This document shows, one piece after another, positions 6,301 to 9,075 of a DNA stretch of 9,075 nt. The stretch covers positions 1-9,075 of the forward strand of contig CAISTO010000160.1 of the NCBI GenBank assembly GCA_903888395.1, written 5' to 3'. Each line of letters begins with the position of its first letter. Position 1 is the stretch's first letter. The position numbers and the translations under genes are program-made. Source of the stretch: an uncultured Bacteroidota bacterium. GTDB lineage: Bacteria > Bacteroidota > Bacteroidia > UKL13-3. The notes below the pieces were generated by a model. That model searched no databases and was not told the origin of the DNA. It saw nothing but the letters and a program-made list of their open reading frames with translations.

Positions 6301-8237
6301 TTTTGAAAAGCAGCATTTTTACTTAACTCAACCAATACTTCCTTATTTTCAACAGTAGCACTTTTTACGAGGTGCGTAGCATAATGTTCCAAAACATAGC
6401 GTTGTTCAAACAATATTTCTAGCTCTTGCCATTTTTGGCAACTGTTAATTATTTTATGATTCGCTTTTTTTATTTCAAGCGGATAGGTTTTAATTAAATA
6501 TTCTCTAAAACTTTCATGGAATAACTGATAATCCAAAACAAAATCAGTTTGTGGGTTTTCATACAATACTTCTGTAAGAATATTCATGACCCGCTGTTGG
6601 CTGGCTATGCTCATTGAATTCATTATTCCCAAATGAGCAGGTGTTAAATAGTCTTCAGCAACTGCAAATAGCAGCAAGCATTCTATTAAAGCGTCACCAT
6701 CAGTTTGCTGCGCGTACCTATCTAAAATAGCTTTGTAGTAACTGTCTATTTCTTTTGGTAGTGCTTTGCTATTATTTATTTCAATGCTGCCATTTTCAAG
6801 CGCATAGCATAATAATTTTAAATAAAGTGGATTTCCTTCTGAGCGATTCAGAATTTCATCAATCCATATTTGGTCTATTTCATATTTGTTTACTACTTCA
6901 TATAAAAACGCCCTAATATCTTCTTTATTTAACCCACCTAATAAAATTGTTTCATGGTTTTCAATGGGTAATTCAGTCCAAAACGAAGCTAATTTCAAAT
7001 GGCCTCCATGCCTAGAGCCATAAATAAATAATATGTTTTTAAAGTTTTCTCTTGGTAAATAATTCAGAATATCATTTTCAACTCCTTCATCTAATCCATC
7101 AATTAAAAATATGAGTTTAAATTTTGGACCACCATTACCAAATGCATTCCATTTGGCAAACAAAGCTTTTTGTAAATCCCAATTACTATTGCCTTCAGGC
7201 ATGATACTTTTTCCTTCAGGGTAATATATATCTGTAGTTTTTAGTAGGTGGTTTAGTAAATTGATATTGTTATCTGACCTAGTTCCTCTCCTAATAAAAT
7301 ATTCGCATAACTTATATCTTTTGTTGTACTCACTTTTATTCAGCTCCCTGCTCACTTGGGCTATTAAAGCGGATTTCCCTATTCCAGGATTTCCTTGTAT
7401 TGATAAATATCCTTTATCTTTTGTTGCTATAAAAGTGCTAATGGTTTTTAATTCCATTATTCTACCTTTAAATCCTTCGGTCAATTCTTCAATATATTGC
7501 TTAAATTCATTGGAAACATTTTGCTTCCATTCTTTTAAAGGTAATATAGCATAAAACTCTTCAATATATGTCTTTTGCTCCCTGTAATGCTTACTTAGCG
7601 GATAGTTTAACAAGCCAACTTTTTCGTCTTTTATATCGTTGAAAAATGTAAATGGTTGCCCATTAGTTTCTTCCTTACACACTAAAATTGGATGCAAATT
7701 CAATTTTTCAAGCGTAGTTTTTGATTGTATAAATACCAAATTATCAATGATAATTAATTGTGATTCATACAGCCATTTACTGGCTAATAATTTCAATAAA
7801 AAAGGTTCAAATTGAATGATATCCGCTTCGCAATCTTTGTCGGTTGGAGTGGCACCATGCGCATACCTATTTCTAAAACTAATGATATTTGTTTTATCAT
7901 TATTGGATTTATCAAAAAGTAAAAACTCATCTTTAAAATAATTTAAAACAAATGGGTGATTATTACTAATTAATTCACTACACAAATCTCTGCTAAACTT
8001 CTGCCAGGTGCCAAGTGAAGGCGTTTGCAAGCCATAGGCCAACATACCTTTTGCCATTTCACTTAACTCATTTCGTTTAAAATACTCACCCATTACAACC
8101 ACAGTATGCATTTTTATAATAGTCTCAAAAAGATCTATCATGCGGTGAACCTTTCGGAATGGCTGCGTTTCCAATAAGTACAAGTTATACAAACTACTTA
8201 TTTGTGGGTGCGTTATACTTAAATCAGTTTCAGACAT
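3318..8237 (-). CDS. NLR-like defence protein: HEPN-like domain, STAND/NACHT NTPase, TPR-like repeat array
   Basis: This 1639-residue protein has three parts. Residues ~15-165 are helical and carry RNRYAHG (122-128), matching the R-x4-H signature of HEPN domains; a beta-rich linker (~165-225) follows. Residues ~255-500 form a P-loop STAND/NACHT-type ATPase: Walker A GNPGIGKS (282-289), Walker B LIFLIDGLDE (375-384), a sensor-like GSR (407-409) and GNPLYLKLL (468-476), with a winged-helix/helical region to ~600 containing FHESFREYL. Residues ~841-1479 are about 17 TPR-like units with core IAxxLAKQGQ, ending in a degenerate helical tail. Such effector-STAND-repeat layouts are known from Avs/AVAST and other bacterial NLR-like anti-phage proteins, where the repeats sense the invader and the STAND module oligomerises. 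Whether this HEPN domain cuts RNA or only docks partners is not shown by the sequence. The start is fixed by the upstream stop only 9 nt away. It is cytoplasmic, with no membrane segment. Confidence 0.9.
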   Translation of the reverse strand: MSETDLSITHPQISSLYNLYLLETQPFRKVHRMIDLFETIIKMHTVVVMGEYFKRNELSEMAKGMLAYGLQTPSLGTWQKFSRDLCSELISNNHPFVLNYFKDEFLLFDKSNNDKTNIISFRNRYAHGATPTDKDCEADIIQFEPFLLKLLASKWLYESQLIIIDNLVFIQSKTTLEKLNLHPILVCKEETNGQPFTFFNDIKDEKVGLLNYPLSKHYREQKTYIEEFYAILPLKEWKQNVSNEFKQYIEELTEGFKGRIMELKTISTFIATKDKGYLSIQGNPGIGKSALIAQVSRELNKSEYNKRYKLCEYFIRRGTRSDNNINLLNHLLKTTDIYYPEGKSIMPEGNSNWDLQKALFAKWNAFGNGGPKFKLIFLIDGLDEGVENDILNYLPRENFKNILFIYGSRHGGHLKLASFWTELPIENHETILLGGLNKEDIRAFLYEVVNKYEIDQIWIDEILNRSEGNPLYLKLLCYALENGSIEINNSKALPKEIDSYYKAILDRYAQQTDGDALIECLLLFAVAEDYLTPAHLGIMNSMSIASQQRVMNILTEVLYENPQTDFVLDYQLFHESFREYLIKTYPLEIKKANHKIINSCQKWQELEILFEQRYVLEHYATHLVKSATVENKEVLVELSKNAAFQKTQNQVLRNYNANYSLLRAALLAASELNQKEDVIEIGLCLVDLQYEEKNDVQSIIDMVANNEMELALQRIESFGGNDREDLQQKFILYMLCFMELTLLESKNKPFRKEAIEKLLKHFDENLPVDHSVLNWNDIFSSYLIFQMACEFAQLGLDYLVIYKRTEYLEIDWIIEKGPYHHIQIEVLTSISGRINHLFSKSLALKVIAEELAKQGQLQESVTLLLESITIARCIKHEDDKIEALIDIAEVYAKKGEIQKFSALIEEALNIAHGINRENFKSRGLKHIAVILAKQGQLDESITIASSIVNENYKSEALKEIALALAKQGLLNDSLKFASGITDGFIKSEVLKEIAVSLSKQGQIEKSEVLIEESLNNARGLSSDSQKCRALMEIALVLLKQGQTEKSESLISESLIIAYGISNGFQKNQMIMEITIEMAKQQQFEKSLIIAHSKIEEEFGYKIGALNGIALELSKNGQQQESTSLIQESLILARKITDRRRKSWLLKDIAVGLAKNSQFEELVKTMKVSLIKERGIYDISDKSGDLKILALALFEKRKLLESKLLLKELINKSREIYDEYEKIGSLKDIAIILAKQGQLQESTSLIQETLTIARGINGFQNSRSLMDIAIALAKQGQLDESINIAREISLEHYKSRALKFITIALSEQEEIEESLVIARGIRNENHKSEALKDIAFVCSKKGQIEKSAVLIEESLNIARGISEEFEKSKAIIDIAVVLAKQDKKEKSGILIEESINIARGISRENDKFNSLKHISIKLAGLGQLELSSLLIQESLFIARLKSIEDSNNWPISGIAIELAIQGNFIFAEQIGNEIPEMSVRYLCWMDLAKNTIENLGWNTAFKQFSQFQSREAKMFFLKGIAEHISIIDATDECLRVLIPLLSNDNQSIEILLQKYSIMKLFMEKVSTKEEDRLNKTLNIQWAIDIAAKFEKEFERASHNIQEWINEIKDENDREDILSWAEKVKQGKMTEEKFLDKINKL
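3801..5717 (-). repeat. Tandem 99/120-bp coding repeats (TPR-like units) in the STAND gene
   Basis: Residues 841-1479 split into about 17 units, each starting near S/I-x-x-L-K-x-I-A and ending in K, with the core LAKQGQxxES. Reading N to C, unit lengths are 40, 40, 33, 33, 40, 40, 35, 40, 40, 40, 39, 33, 33, 40, 40, 39, 34. The 40-residue units carry seven extra residues (type xxLIEES) in the second helix. The DNA copies have mostly diverged, but some pairs remain close (see 4491-4540 and 4851-4900). Confidence 0.85.
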
Positions 8238-8246
8238 GGCAGTAAT

Positions 8247-9075
8247 TTACTTCTTAAAAATTTTATTTAATATTTCAACTTGCTTATCATGACTGATTAG
8301 ACCTTTTTCCTCAAAATCATTATAGTCACTTTCAATGGCTAATTTAATAGTCATTTTTCCAAATGAATCATCATAATATTGACCATCTTTTTCAAATTTA
8401 TATTCACTCGGTAATATATTATAAATTTTTAATGCTATATCTAGCTTGTTATTTAAAAAATATGAATGTCCCCAATTTATAATTGACTTTATAATTAAGC
8501 AGTTTAATAAACTTATATCACCCGCCAGATGAGTCTCACTAAGTTCCCCTGATTGTATCAAAGTTTTGATACATGAAATTAAAGGTTCAGTTGGGAATAT
8601 TACACTTGAAGTTGTATCCCAAATATATGCTTCTATAGGATTTGTTGTAATAAACTTTCTTCCATCATTATATTTATAGTACCACTTTGGTTCATTTATA
8701 CTATCAAAATTCCCCCAATGGTCCGTAGAAGATTCCAAACCTGAATTATTATCAAATATTTCAGCAGTGGCATAATATTCTATTTTATCAGTACAATTTT
8801 CACAATAGTATGGAATAGATGCTTTAAAATTTTGACATGTTCTGTAATTCTTGAAATTTGATAATACTATTTGATCGAATAAGCCTTGAGCATTAATTGG
8901 TTTTTTAATCATTATTGCTGCCCATCCTTTGTAAAAAGCAACATTTATATCATTATAGTTTATTTTTTGAGATAATTCAGATAGAAAATTATATGTTTTT
9001 TCTGGTTGGTTTTTATAAGTATTCTGAATTAAATTGAGAGCTAATAATTCCCAAGATTTATTTTTGAATTTTTCA
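8247..9075 (-). CDS. 5'-truncated TPR-like helical protein with CxxC motif, function unknown
   Basis: I do not recognise this family. An ATG at 8910-8912 would give 221 residues, but the same frame continues upstream without a stop to the window edge, adding 54 codons that read like helical protein (for example NVAFYKGWAAI directly before that methionine). I therefore treat the ATG as internal and the gene as partial, with 275 residues visible. The first ~75 visible residues and the stretch WGHSYFLNNKLDIALKIYN near the C-terminus look like TPR-type helix pairs. Between them lies a more beta/aromatic section with three cysteines, two of them as CENC (visible residues 91-94), which could bind a metal although a fourth ligand is not obvious. 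No signal peptide or membrane segment is seen. The stop is 9 nt before the start of the large STAND gene, so co-transcription is very likely and a partner role for that protein is plausible (inference). Confidence 0.75.
   Translation of the reverse strand, partial: EKFKNKSWELLALNLIQNTYKNQPEKTYNFLSELSQKINYNDINVAFYKGWAAIMIKKPINAQGLFDQIVLSNFKNYRTCQNFKASIPYYCENCTDKIEYYATAEIFDNNSGLESSTDHWGNFDSINEPKWYYKYNDGRKFITTNPIEAYIWDTTSSVIFPTEPLISCIKTLIQSGELSETHLAGDISLLNCLIIKSIINWGHSYFLNNKLDIALKIYNILPSEYKFEKDGQYYDDSFGKMTIKLAIESDYNDFEEKGLISHDKQVEILNKIFKK

Noticed and set aside
7261..7554. 97-residue plus-strand frame opposite the Walker A region
   Set aside because: It is antisense to a strongly conserved NTPase domain whose motifs are intact on the minus strand; no independent support.

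Overview
The window is very A+T-rich and every convincing gene reads on the minus strand, so the biological order runs from high to low coordinates. Start codons lack a Shine-Dalgarno sequence and follow A/T-only or near A/T-only leaders. Together with the protein families present, this points to the Bacteroidota (flavobacterial/cytophagal type). That assignment rests on style and family recall, not on a marker gene. Nothing here is core metabolism. The content looks like an accessory, anti-phage type island.

Layout in transcription order. (1) 9075-8247: 3' part of a TPR-like/helical protein with a CxxC motif. Its reading frame stays open to the window edge, so its true start lies outside. 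(2) 8237-3318: a 1639-residue NLR-like protein made of a HEPN-like N-terminal domain (RNRYAH), a STAND/NACHT-type NTPase and about 17 TPR-like repeats. (3) 3307-2663: a 214-residue protein that may carry a PUA-like or modified-base-reader fold. These three genes are spaced by only 9-10 nt and should form one operon, which is the best candidate for an undescribed system.

After a 156-bp gap comes a second pair: (4) 2506-2033, a small PD-(D/E)xK-like nuclease-fold protein, and (5) 2012-759, a protein with a HEPN-like centre and a DUF4268-like C-terminus, 20 nt apart. The pair is bracketed by two related GTTTTGCGT-containing motifs in opposite orientation (about 715-760 and 2521-2566). The left one is a bulged hairpin that overlaps the stop codon of gene 5. 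After another 133-bp gap lies (6) 625-17, an OB-fold-like/coiled-coil protein with a C-terminal membrane anchor. It carries a G7 tract at the start of the membrane helix that could switch the anchor on or off.

How they may work together (inference): gene 2 would be the sensor-switch-effector, with the TPR array sensing an invader, the STAND module oligomerising and the HEPN domain acting as an RNase or signalling adaptor. Genes 1 and 3 would be dedicated partners. Genes 4 and 5 look like a separate nuclease/HEPN module. No rRNA, tRNA, CRISPR array, transposase or integrase is visible, and there is no gene-free stretch over 300 bases.
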